Positions 1 to 5,882 of a stretch of DNA of 12,282 bases are shown in pieces; within the stretch, counting starts at the first letter, position 1; each line of letters opens with the position of its first letter. Both the position numbers and the translations under genes were made by a program. A model generated the notes under the pieces. The model did no database searches, was not told the DNA's origin, and worked only from the letters and a program-made list of their open reading frames with translations. Source of the stretch: Thermoplasmatota archaeon (GTDB lineage: Archaea; Thermoplasmatota; Thermoplasmata; Thermoplasmatales; GCA-001856825); the NCBI GenBank assembly GCA_023379555.1, contig JAMCQR010000060.1, positions 1 to 12,282 on the forward strand, read 5' to 3'.

Positions 1-1145
1 TTCTGGAACTCAAATCTCAAAAGCCCAAGATCGTGAAGGGGCTCTCTCTCCTCATGTTCCGTATGTCTAGGATTGAACCTCCCTCTCTCCTCGACCCAGT
101 GAGGGTAAGGGAAAGGATATTCTCCTTAACCAGAGTTCCGCCAGTATCTCCATCAGAAAGGGACGAAATTCTGGGGAAAATAGCCATAGAGATGAACTCT
201 TCGCTCCCAGAGATAAGGAATGCGATGTACGCAGACAAGGAGAGTGAACAGGTCCTAGTGTCCCTTCCAGAAATAACGGCTGAATCCCTTTCTAAGAAAT
301 TCAACTCGGAGCAGATAGAGACCGTCATGCTGAAGACGACAAAAATAAAAATAACTTCCTCAACCAACATCCCAAGGATAATCAGGATAGCGAGGAGACT
401 TGGTCTCCTTTACTCAGAAGCTGGAGAAGATGCTATAGAAGTTGGCGGTCCTCTATCAATAACGGAGCACAGTGAAAGGTACGGTTCAACCTTTGCGTTA
501 CTTATAAGGCAGATGATGAAGATTGATGGCTGGAAGGTCGATGCTACGGTATCTCTCAAGGATGGTGAGAAAAAGAAGGATTATACTTATGGCATTGATA
601 GTTCAGTCTCAGAATATTCTGATTCTCCTAACGGAGAAAATCACTTTGGCTTTATTGAAGCAAAAAACCCTCTGAAGCTGAAAGACGGCGAAGCGATGTT
701 TGACTACTCCTTAAACATAGAAGAGAAGAGGGTGAACATCCTCGTTACAAGACCAAAATTCTATCAGGAGGATTATTTCATCATTAAGAAGGTGAGGGAA
801 GAAGGCCATAGTGGAGAAATATTCTGCATTGTTCGTGATAAAGAGAAATGCCCTGCCGGTGCCATCTGTTTCAAGGATTCAGTGGACTGGATGAGGGCGA
901 AGGAGTTCATTGAAACAAAATATTCGGGGAAGGAAATCAGCGCGGAGAATCGTCCCACTAAAAAAATTGAGGAGATTTCTGCAGAGAATAGAAATAAGAT
1001 TTTTGAGCATTTAGAGAAGCTATACCCAGATTCTCAGGCTATGGTGGATTATATTGAATTCATGGGCCTTGACCCTTCAGATATACTCGAACAGGCAGGC
1101 TTTAAGGTAAAATGGAAGGGACTGAGAATAGTGGTCCAGAAATGA
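1..1145 (+). CDS. bax1: Bax1-like nuclease (DUF790 family), 5' end cut off by the window edge
   Basis: The reading frame is open from base 3 (no stop and no convincing start), so the gene begins upstream; about 380 codons are visible. A GTG at 33 is not a credible start because the residues before it (KPKIVKGL) already fit the family's block ahead of a DP..lR..iF-type segment. Visible family marks are DPVRVRERIFSL (about nt 90-122), an NSEQIETVML helix corresponding to the family's YN..q block, a GRLGLLYSE-like 'gLly' strand, and GGPLSITEHSERYG (about nt 444-485), which matches the DUF790 dGPlSl...rYG signature. DUF790 proteins of archaea (Bax1) are structure-specific endonucleases that bind the XPB helicase and are proposed to act in nucleotide excision repair; in many archaea the gene lies beside xpb, so xpb may be just upstream. 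Two oddities: Gly replaces the usual Asp of dGPlS, and EISAENR occurs twice (about nt 934-954 and 973-993) in a charged linker before the C-terminal part. The family call is by motif recall, without a search. Confidence 0.75.
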   Translation, partial: LELKSQKPKIVKGLSLLMFRMSRIEPPSLLDPVRVRERIFSLTRVPPVSPSERDEILGKIAIEMNSSLPEIRNAMYADKESEQVLVSLPEITAESLSKKFNSEQIETVMLKTTKIKITSSTNIPRIIRIARRLGLLYSEAGEDAIEVGGPLSITEHSERYGSTFALLIRQMMKIDGWKVDATVSLKDGEKKKDYTYGIDSSVSEYSDSPNGENHFGFIEAKNPLKLKDGEAMFDYSLNIEEKRVNILVTRPKFYQEDYFIIKKVREEGHSGEIFCIVRDKEKCPAGAICFKDSVDWMRAKEFIETKYSGKEISAENRPTKKIEEISAENRNKIFEHLEKLYPDSQAMVDYIEFMGLDPSDILEQAGFKVKWKGLRIVVQK

Positions 1146-1469
1146 ATTTGTTCTGTTAATGGCACTTTAGACAGTCCTCCCCCACCCATTTCCTCTGGTA
1201 AATTGCAAAACAGATGCCCCTTCGAAAGTTAAATGGTGACGTAAAATATAGGCTCCATTAAGAAATTAAGTGTTACCAAGAAGAATTTTAAGCAATTGGA
1301 AAATTTAGCCCACTAAGAATATAAGAACGAATAAGTATACTTCAGAAGATTTCTAACAACCTAATAAATCCGATTTCAGTTATCTGATACCGGATTGAAA
1401 GACGTTCGGTGTGTGCTAAGAATACCGTTTAAGTCTTATTTTCTATCGATTTTCCCCATGTTTTCATAG
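1146..1469. other. Intergenic stretch without a recognisable gene
   Basis: This AT-rich stretch follows the bax1 stop. No frame gives a credible protein or an RNA gene that I can recognise. The only structure seen is an imperfect inverted repeat at 1367-1396 (AATCCG / CGGATT outside, TCAG / CTGA inside, loop TTAT). The 3' part leads into the degenerate reductase fragment that starts near 1470. Confidence 0.5.
1367..1396. repeat. Imperfect inverted repeat (possible hairpin)
   Basis: The outer arms AATCCG and CGGATT are perfect complements. The inner arms TCAG and CTGA pair around a TTAT loop, with a mismatched collar between the two stems. It lies in the gap after bax1 and has no T-run behind it, so a terminator role is not supported. 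It may be chance. Confidence 0.2.
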
Positions 1470-1661
1470 CAATTTAGACAGCATACGCTATATTTCATAA
1501 AGCAAGGACTCGTAGACGAGTTTAGGTTAATGATAAATCCAGTAATCATTGGAAAAGGTACACCAATACTAGCCGGACTAGGGCAGAAACTGAATCTCGA
1601 ACTGATAAAGACAAACCAGCTTAAGTCAGGCAATGTTCTACTTTATTATGAGCCAGTTCAG
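1470..1661 (+). pseudogene. Remnant of a RibD C-terminal / DHFR-like reductase
   Basis: Translation of this frame gives GLVDEFRLMINPVIIGKG, then a GL..KLNLELI segment and KSGNVLLYYEPV. This is the typical C-terminal third of the RibD_C/dihydrofolate-reductase-like family (YyaP/YwjB type), where GLVDEyrLm.nPVvLG.G and kSG.v.l.YeP are hallmarks. Family members are usually about 170-190 residues with an N-terminal NADPH-binding part; here only about 63 recognisable residues remain. An in-frame TAG (1467-1469) cuts the frame just upstream and no N-terminal motif is found in the preceding 300 bases. After YYEPV the frame runs on without similarity to 1784, so the original stop seems lost too. An ATG at 1530 could open an 84-codon frame, but it would start inside the conserved motif, so a functional protein is unlikely. 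Confidence 0.6.
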
Positions 1662-1749
1662 ATGAGCTTGCGCAAGCAAGCGAAAGAGATGTTGGTGGCC
1701 CTAAGGAATAAGTCGCTGCTTCAATCATTCGGCTTCGCCCCGGGCTCAG

Positions 1750-1941
1750 ACGGACCCCAAGGAAAAACGCCAATGCAAAGATAATAGCAGGAATGACCAC
1801 AAGCCATGCGAGAACATACATCAAGTTGAGAGGGAAGGTGCGAATTTCCACCTTCTCCCCGATCAATGTAATCAGGGCTCCAAGAATTATCGTAACCAAG
1901 AAAGATACAGGCTCTATCTTGGTCCTAGAGTTTTTCAGCTT
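1750..1941 (-). pseudogene. Possible fragment of a membrane protein
   Basis: On the minus strand a frame opens after a TAA (1942-1944). It encodes about 15 mostly polar residues, then two strongly hydrophobic stretches separated by a short polar loop (GEKVEIRTFPLN), each long enough to span a membrane. The frame has no ATG or GTG before the first hydrophobic stretch; only a TTG at 1897-1899 is available, and I see no ribosome binding site before it. Below about 1750 the frame continues to 1621 in low-complexity Ser/Ala/Leu-rich residues antisense to the reductase remnant. It could be a decayed membrane gene, a small unrecognised gene, or a chance hydrophobic frame. I do not recognise a family. 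Confidence 0.25.
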
Positions 1942-1983
1942 TTATGTGGAAACGCTCGACCGCCAATATGAATACTCGAAATT

Positions 1984-2268
1984 TCATTTGGAGAATATAT
2001 TATGAATAGTTATTCCCGGTATTCCTTTAAAGTCATCTTCATTTTCAGTCAGTATGTCGCTTACGTTGTTTGCTCTCATTGTTTCAGCTATTAGCGTGTC
2101 CAAGAATGGCGATCCGAAGGTCTTAGAAGTGGCTATAGCTGACCTTACAGTTTTGAAGTCCAACGACTCAAATCTCGACAAGCCTGTTCCACAAATGGAA
2201 TTAAAGTCACCTTATTTTGCAGTGTAGTAGTGAAAGACGATGAGGGGTTAAAAATCGACGATATACAT
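1984..2268 (-). pseudogene. Decayed PIN-domain (VapC-type) toxin gene
   Basis: The intact part of the frame (1984-2181, continuous back to a TAA at 2212-2214) encodes FLDTLIAETMRANNVSDI, then LTENEDDFKGIPGI and a terminal NIF. This is the classic C-terminal half of a PIN-domain ribonuclease, with the conserved Asp of the D..ia.ta motif and the TeN..DF acidic motif that help bind metal. A VapC is usually about 130 residues; here only 65-76 are open. Read further upstream in the same frame, past two stops, the minus strand gives MYIVDF, resembling the usual PIN start M.yivDtn. The gap between the two parts is far too short for the missing middle. The gene therefore looks broken by an internal deletion and point mutations. 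No antitoxin gene is recognisable beside it. The C-terminal match is fairly sure; the N-terminal remnant is tentative. Confidence 0.6.
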
Positions 2269-2421
2269 CATTTCCAACTTTATCATGGCGCAGAAAATTA
2301 TTCCGTCACAGGACAATTCTGATGAATTTCGGTTCTAATGCAAAACGACTGTTGATTCATTCTTCTAACACTAATCAATTTATTAACTCTTGTTCGTGAA
2401 TCCTTTGTTATTGCTACGCAC

Positions 2422-2445
2422 AATCCAGCTATTGGATACTGGACT
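2422..2445 (-). terminator. Possible hairpin downstream of the zinc-ribbon gene
   Basis: In minus-strand RNA the arms AGUCCAG and CUGGAUU can form a 7-pair stem (one G-U) around a 10-base loop, starting about 28 bases after the stop of the zinc-ribbon gene. There is no U-run behind it, so its role as a terminator is weakly supported. Confidence 0.2.
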
Positions 2446-2472
2446 CTAAACTCCTAAAGGTACTAGCGTTAG

Positions 2473-2847
2473 TCAGTTGTGTCCAGCACCGCAGTTCGGG
2501 CACTTAATATAAGATTCATCGAACATGGTTCCACAATGCAAACAGCGAATCATAATTGCTGGGTCTTTGGAAGTCTCTGTTTGTTTGGAATTGGGAAGAG
2601 GTTGTGCAACTTTCTCGACCGTGCCCTGTCGATTACTGATTGATGGTGACGGCTTCCGGAAAATTCTACTCAATATGCCTATCACGAAACCAACGATTAT
2701 GAAAATTAGACCTACTAACTCTGTTCCCAAAACTGTCAGTACTAGACCAAAGAGCATAATGACCATTCCAAACATGTAATATCTTTGAATTTTCGGAAAC
2801 ATCCTTTTCGGTATTGTTGCGGGACCGCTGCCTTGATGTGTCAACAT
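2473..2847 (-). CDS. Small two-helix membrane protein with C-terminal zinc ribbon
   Basis: The product has 124 residues. Residues about 25-60 form two hydrophobic segments separated by a very short turn (around TELVG), consistent with a membrane hairpin. A basic stretch (RIFRKP) follows, then a polar Ser/Gln/Lys-rich linker of about 35 residues, and at the C-terminus CLHCGTMFDESYIKCPNCG: two CxxC knuckles 12 residues apart, a typical zinc ribbon. Such proteins are common in archaea and mostly uncharacterised; the ribbon suggests a cytosolic protein- or nucleic-acid-contact module anchored to the membrane, but no function can be named. The ATG at 2847 is preferred because a TATA-like element lies about 24 bases upstream, which suggests a leaderless transcript; the in-frame ATG at residue 17 (MFPK) is an alternative. 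It is divergent from the aromatic operon. Regular architecture supports a real gene. Confidence 0.7.
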   Translation of the reverse strand: MLTHQGSGPATIPKRMFPKIQRYYMFGMVIMLFGLVLTVLGTELVGLIFIIVGFVIGILSRIFRKPSPSISNRQGTVEKVAQPLPNSKQTETSKDPAIMIRCLHCGTMFDESYIKCPNCGAGHN

Positions 2848-2865
2848 AATGTGATAGACGATGCG

Positions 2866-2877
2866 TTATTTAAATTT
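2866..2877 (-). promoter_or_regulatory. TATA-like element for the zinc-ribbon gene
   Basis: On the minus strand the sequence reads AAATTTAAATAA, centred about 24 bases upstream of the ATG at 2847. In archaea the TATA box is centred about 26 bases before the start site, so transcription would begin at or near the start codon. Confidence 0.4.
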
Positions 2878-3030
2878 CCTAGATTAGAAATTTGGGCACA
2901 TACGAACAATTCTTCTATGAGCGTCTGGGCACCTCCAAACTACGGGCAAGATTTCCGTGAACATTTAAAGCTTGTCGGATAAACTGTGAGCAGACTCGCT
3001 TGGCCGTTCAGCAATGCTTAAGTATTTCCC

Positions 3031-3038
3031 CTATATAC
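3031..3038 (+). promoter_or_regulatory. Candidate TATA box of the aromatic operon
   Basis: CTATATAC is the best TATA-like match upstream of the operon and nearly repeats the box of the MarR gene (CTATATAC at 11687). It predicts a start site near 3058-3062, giving a leader of about 320 bases before the DAHP synthase gene, or about 85 bases before the small ORF at 3144. No clear purine-rich BRE precedes it. A weaker element (TTAAGTATT, 3018-3026) lies just upstream. Confidence 0.35.
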
Positions 3039-3067
3039 AATTCTGTACCCATGGAAGAGAGCGACTT

Positions 3068-3096
3068 ACGGATTTTGACTATTCCGTGCCTTTTTT
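3068..3096 (+). terminator. Short hairpin plus T6 tract in the operon leader (possible attenuator)
   Basis: The arms ACGGA (3068-3072) and TCCGT (3083-3087) are perfect complements around a 10-base loop, with a possible extra U-G pair outside. GCC and six T (3091-3096) follow. Archaeal polymerase responds to T-rich tracts, so this spot within the first 40 bases of the predicted transcript could end or pause transcription. The stem is short and the assignment is tentative. Confidence 0.3.
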
Positions 3097-3143
3097 CAGC
3101 ATTTAGTTACTGATAGCTCTCTCAGACTGTGAGGTGTATTTTT

Positions 3144-3374
3144 ATGAATTTTGAGATATTCATAACTAGAGTTCGCTTCGCATTTCGCGTTTTTTGTGGC
3201 AGGGTTACTCGGGATAGGGATCAAGTGGAGGAGCCTCTCTTCAACCGTTGCAAACTGGAAGTCGGATATGGGACAGATAATTTTGTTCGTCGATGCAGAG
3301 GAACTGAAATTGAATCCATTCATCTGTTTTTGACTGAGATAAGGAAATTGAATTTTCAAGTTAGGGAGCTTTGA
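3144..3374 (+). CDS. Possible small hypothetical protein ahead of the DAHP synthase gene
   Basis: An ATG at 3144 is preceded by GAGGTG (3131-3136) at a 7-base spacing, a strong ribosome binding site, and opens a 76-codon frame that ends with TGA at 3372-3374, 5 bases before the DAHP synthase ATG. A GTG at 3129 in the same frame is a less likely start. The product is basic and Arg-rich, has no hydrophobic membrane segment, and contains four Cys or so without a clear metal motif. I recognise no family. In favour of a real gene: the ribosome binding site, the placement in a leader that otherwise would be empty, and the tight junction to the next gene, as elsewhere in this operon. Against: CGN arginine codons are more frequent than in the neighbouring genes, and the protein sequence looks nondescript. 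It may be a coupling ORF, a decayed gene or chance. Confidence 0.3.
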   Translation: MNFEIFITRVRFAFRVFCGRVTRDRDQVEEPLFNRCKLEVGYGTDNFVRRCRGTEIESIHLFLTEIRKLNFQVREL

Positions 3375-3379
3375 GTGAA

Positions 3380-4204
3380 ATGAACAATGTATACAAGAAC
3401 GTAAAACTGGCATCTCTGAACGGTCCAGAAAGGACCTTCGTGAGAGTTGGAAAGTCGAGCATAGGAAAGGACTTCGTTGTGATTGGAGGTCCATGCAGTG
3501 TTGAGAATGAAGAACAACTCCTCGACACGGCAAGAAAGGTAAAGGAAGCAGGGGCAGACATGCTTAGAGGTGGGGTATTCAAGCCGAGGACTTCTCCATA
3601 CTCTTTCCAGGGGTTGGGGTTAAAAGGACTGAAGCTTCTGGAAAAGGCAAAAGAAGAAACGGGTCTCCCAATAGTGACTGAAGTTATGGACACCCGAGAC
3701 GTAGGGTGGGCAAGCGAATACATTGATGTCTTGCAGATCGGAGCAAGGAACATGCAAAATTTTTCCCTTCTAAAGGAGGTTGGAAAAGTCAACAAACCGG
3801 TCCTCCTTAAGAGGGGAATGAACTCAACAATAGAGGAATGGCTTAGCAGCGCAGAATATATTCTCAACGAAGGAAATCCAAACGTTATCCTCTGCGAGAG
3901 AGGCATAAGAACGTTTGAGACATACACCAGAAACACTCTCGATCTGAGTGCAGTACCTGCCTTGAAAGAACTGACTCACCTTCCTGTCATTGTTGACCCA
4001 TCGCACGGAACAGGCAAGGTCAGTTTGATTGAACCTATGAGCCTGGCTTCAGTAGCATCAGGTGCAGACGGACTGATCATAGAAGTACACAGAGACCCTT
4101 CTGTGGCCCTCAGTGACAAGGATCAGGCACTGATACCGACACAGTTTGCGGAGCTTGTAAGGAAGGCAAGAATGTTGAGAGATTCGATGGAGAATTTGAA
4201 ATGA
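3380..4204 (+). CDS. aroF: 3-deoxy-7-phosphoheptulonate (DAHP) synthase, class I-beta
   Basis: This enzyme condenses PEP with erythrose-4-phosphate, the first step of the shikimate pathway. The 274-residue protein has the KDO8P/DAHP synthase TIM-barrel marks of the I-beta subfamily: GPCSVE (37-42, with metal-binding Cys39), [16 protein letters not shown] (63-78), [40 protein letters not shown] (206-213, His209 a likely metal ligand) and IEVHRDP (Glu235). The protein consists of the catalytic barrel only. It lacks the N-terminal ferredoxin-like or C-terminal mutase domain found on some I-beta enzymes, so direct feedback inhibition is not expected (inference). ATG 3380 is chosen because AGGGAG lies 11 bases upstream; the in-frame TTG at 3371 sits only 2 bases from that site. 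It is the first biosynthetic gene of the operon and overlaps aroB by ATGA. Confidence 0.95.
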   Translation: MNNVYKNVKLASLNGPERTFVRVGKSSIGKDFVVIGGPCSVENEEQLLDTARKVKEAGADMLRGGVFKPRTSPYSFQGLGLKGLKLLEKAKEETGLPIVTEVMDTRDVGWASEYIDVLQIGARNMQNFSLLKEVGKVNKPVLLKRGMNSTIEEWLSSAEYILNEGNPNVILCERGIRTFETYTRNTLDLSAVPALKELTHLPVIVDPSHGTGKVSLIEPMSLASVASGADGLIIEVHRDPSVALSDKDQALIPTQFAELVRKARMLRDSMENLK

Positions 4205-5232
4205 GCTCCCCGGGTCTGACTGCTACAATTGGTGACTCTAGGATATTGATGGGAAATTCCTTTAAAAGACTCCCGGAACTGGTAAGCAAGGATAATTTTG
4301 TCGTGGTCACTGATAAGAAGGTTGGGGATCTGTACAAAGATCAACTTGCAGATTTTCGCTTCATAAAAATTGGTACCGGAGAGCGTTCCAAGACACTCCG
4401 TACCGTTGAAGGAATTTATGAATATTTTCTTGAACAAAAGGTGGACAGGACATCATATGTGGTGGGTTTGGGGGGAGGACTTGTCACTGACGTAACTGGT
4501 TTCGCCGCCTCGACCTATATGCGAGGAATCAGGTTTGGATTTGTGCCAACCACTCTGCTTTCCCAGGTGGATGCAAGTCTAGGAGGAAAGAATGGAGTCA
4601 ATCTCCGTGGTCTGAAGAATATGATCGGTATAATTAAGCAACCGGAATTCTGTTTGATAGATTTCAACTTCTTGAATACACTTCCAAGGGAACAAATAAT
4701 TTCCGGAATGGCTGAGGTTGTCAAGTGTGGTGCCATCTCTGATAAGAACTTGTTTGAATATGTAGAAATTAATTGTGAGGAAATACTAGATTTGAACGAG
4801 TCAAAACTTGAACACGTGGTATCGTCAGCGATAGCCGTGAAGATGAATGTTGTACGACAAGACGAGATGGAAAAGGGCGAAAGGATGAAGTTAAATTTCG
4901 GGCACACACTAGGTCACGCAATTGAAAAAGTCACGGGAATACCCCACGGATATGCCGTGAGCGTAGGGATGGTTGCTGCGTCCAGACTTTCGAATGCAAA
5001 GGGATTGCTGGGAAGGGACGAACTCGACAGGATAGAGGAACTCCTTAAAAGAATCGGACTGCCAACAAGAATTGACGCAGATGTGGAAGAAGTCTTTGGT
5101 GCAATGTCCTCTGACAAAAAGGGTGCAGGCGATTCGGTCAACATGATCCTACTCAACGGAATCGGGAGCTCTGCCATCGTTAGGATTCAAAAAGAGGACT
5201 TAAGGAAATCAATAGAGGGGGTGTGCACTTGA
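4201..5232 (+). CDS. aroB: 3-dehydroquinate synthase
   Basis: It converts DAHP to 3-dehydroquinate using NAD and a divalent metal (usually Zn). The product has 343 residues, close to the family's 340-370. Visible motifs: [17 protein letters not shown] (NAD-binding glycine-rich region), [20 protein letters not shown] followed by [18 protein letters not shown] with Glu172, [12 protein letters not shown] with His235, and [12 protein letters not shown] with His249. Glu172, His235 and His249 match the three metal ligands of the family. This is the canonical AroB, not the alternative AroB' (dehydroquinate synthase II) of methanogens and haloarchaea, which agrees with the DAHP synthase upstream. The ATG overlaps the previous stop (ATGA, 4201-4204), and GGAG sits 8 bases before the start. 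It ends in a TTGA overlap with aroD. Confidence 0.95.
   Translation: MSSPGLTATIGDSRILMGNSFKRLPELVSKDNFVVVTDKKVGDLYKDQLADFRFIKIGTGERSKTLRTVEGIYEYFLEQKVDRTSYVVGLGGGLVTDVTGFAASTYMRGIRFGFVPTTLLSQVDASLGGKNGVNLRGLKNMIGIIKQPEFCLIDFNFLNTLPREQIISGMAEVVKCGAISDKNLFEYVEINCEEILDLNESKLEHVVSSAIAVKMNVVRQDEMEKGERMKLNFGHTLGHAIEKVTGIPHGYAVSVGMVAASRLSNAKGLLGRDELDRIEELLKRIGLPTRIDADVEEVFGAMSSDKKGAGDSVNMILLNGIGSSAIVRIQKEDLRKSIEGVCT
5215..5223 (+). promoter_or_regulatory. Ribosome binding site that decides the aroD start
   Basis: GAGGGGGTG lies at the end of aroB. It is only about 1 base from the in-frame GTG at 5223, which it includes in part, but about 7 bases from the TTG at 5229. This spacing favours TTG 5229, which also forms a TTGA overlap with the aroB stop. 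Confidence 0.55.
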
Positions 5233-5882
5233 AGAGTAGCCCTCTCCCCAGCGTTTGCGTGAGTCTCAAAGCCTCATCGACTCCAGAAGCAATCAGAAAA
5301 CTCAGAATGTTCAAACTCGCAGAGATCAGACTTGACGGAATGAAACTCAAGAGGGAGGAGGTCAGAGAAATATTTTCACTCCGTCTTCAGTTGATAGCGA
5401 CCTGCAGGCCAGGAAACATGACAGAAAAGGGTAGAGCCGAATTATTGGTAGAAGCTATCGATGCCGGTGCCTCTTATGTCGATGTCGAGATAGAATCAAG
5501 AAAATGGTACAGGGAATTGATTGTCAGTAAGGCGCGGGAAAAGGGTTGCAAGGTCATAATATCTTACCACAACTACGAAGAGACCCCCTCTGACAGCGCG
5601 CTGAACAAGGTCATTGAGAAGGCGAGAAGATACGGAGGAGACATAATAAAGATAGCATGCGAGGCGAACAGTCTATCTGATAGTGCCAGACTATTGGGAC
5701 TCCTTGGGCATCAAAGTGGTCTCATTGTGATAGGCATGGGGAAGTTGGGTCGAATAACCCGAGTGGTCGCTCCCATCTTAGGAGCTCCCTTCACTTTCGC
5801 CTCCTTGTCAGATGGAAAGGAAACTGCTGAAGGTCAGATGGATTTCGGCAAGACCTTGGAAATGATAGGTGCATTGATGTGA
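5229..5882 (+). CDS. aroD: 3-dehydroquinate dehydratase, type I
   Basis: It dehydrates 3-dehydroquinate to 3-dehydroshikimate through a Schiff base on a lysine. The product has 217 residues from TTG 5229, like other archaeal type I enzymes (about 220-250). Motifs: AEIRLDGM (family EiRlD), LIATCRPG, YVDVEIES, VIISYHNYEETP with His114 as the likely general base, DIIKIACEAN with Lys141 as the Schiff-base lysine, and GMGKLGRITRVVAPILGAPF then a GKETAEGQM end-motif corresponding to the family's ..APGQ loop. TTG 5229 is chosen over GTG 5223 because of the ribosome binding site spacing; the difference is two residues. It overlaps the aroB stop (TTGA) and the next gene (GTGA). Confidence 0.93.
   Translation: MKSSPLPSVCVSLKASSTPEAIRKLRMFKLAEIRLDGMKLKREEVREIFSLRLQLIATCRPGNMTEKGRAELLVEAIDAGASYVDVEIESRKWYRELIVSKAREKGCKVIISYHNYEETPSDSALNKVIEKARRYGGDIIKIACEANSLSDSARLLGLLGHQSGLIVIGMGKLGRITRVVAPILGAPFTFASLSDGKETAEGQMDFGKTLEMIGALM

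Larger units (their letters stand above)
2848..3143. other. Divergent intergenic region and leader of the aromatic operon
   Basis: This stretch lies between the minus-strand zinc-ribbon gene and the plus-strand operon. It holds the TATA-like element of the minus gene at its left end, a TATA-like box for the plus strand at 3031, a hairpin with a T-run at 3068-3096, and a 20-codon ORF (3051-3113) ending in LFSAFSY. No gene is recognised between about 2880 and 3015. Confidence 0.5.

Noticed and set aside
60..95. A T-loop-like string on the minus strand (GGTTCAATCC) suggesting a tRNA
   Set aside because: It lies in the coding frame of bax1, and no acceptor, D or anticodon stem could be found around it.
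33..370. GTG at 33 as the start of the Bax1-like gene, and a minus-strand frame at 17-370
   Set aside because: The plus frame is open to the window edge and family-conserved residues already precede the GTG; the minus frame is an antisense shadow.
1666..1677. Perfect palindrome GCTTGCGCAAGC as an operator or insertion-sequence end
   Set aside because: It stands alone with no second copy, no flanking repeat and no promoter, and 12 bases of symmetry can arise by chance.
2525..2982. Two plus-strand frames over and beside the zinc-ribbon gene
   Set aside because: The first is fully antisense to the zinc-ribbon gene, which has clear domain structure; the second overlaps its start and promoter and shows no motif.
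3096..3936. Long open frames on the minus strand opposite the small ORF and aroF (145 and 191 codons)
   Set aside because: They run antisense to the strongly conserved DAHP synthase frame, have no family similarity that I can see, and are Ser/Leu/Pro-rich as expected for reverse shadows.
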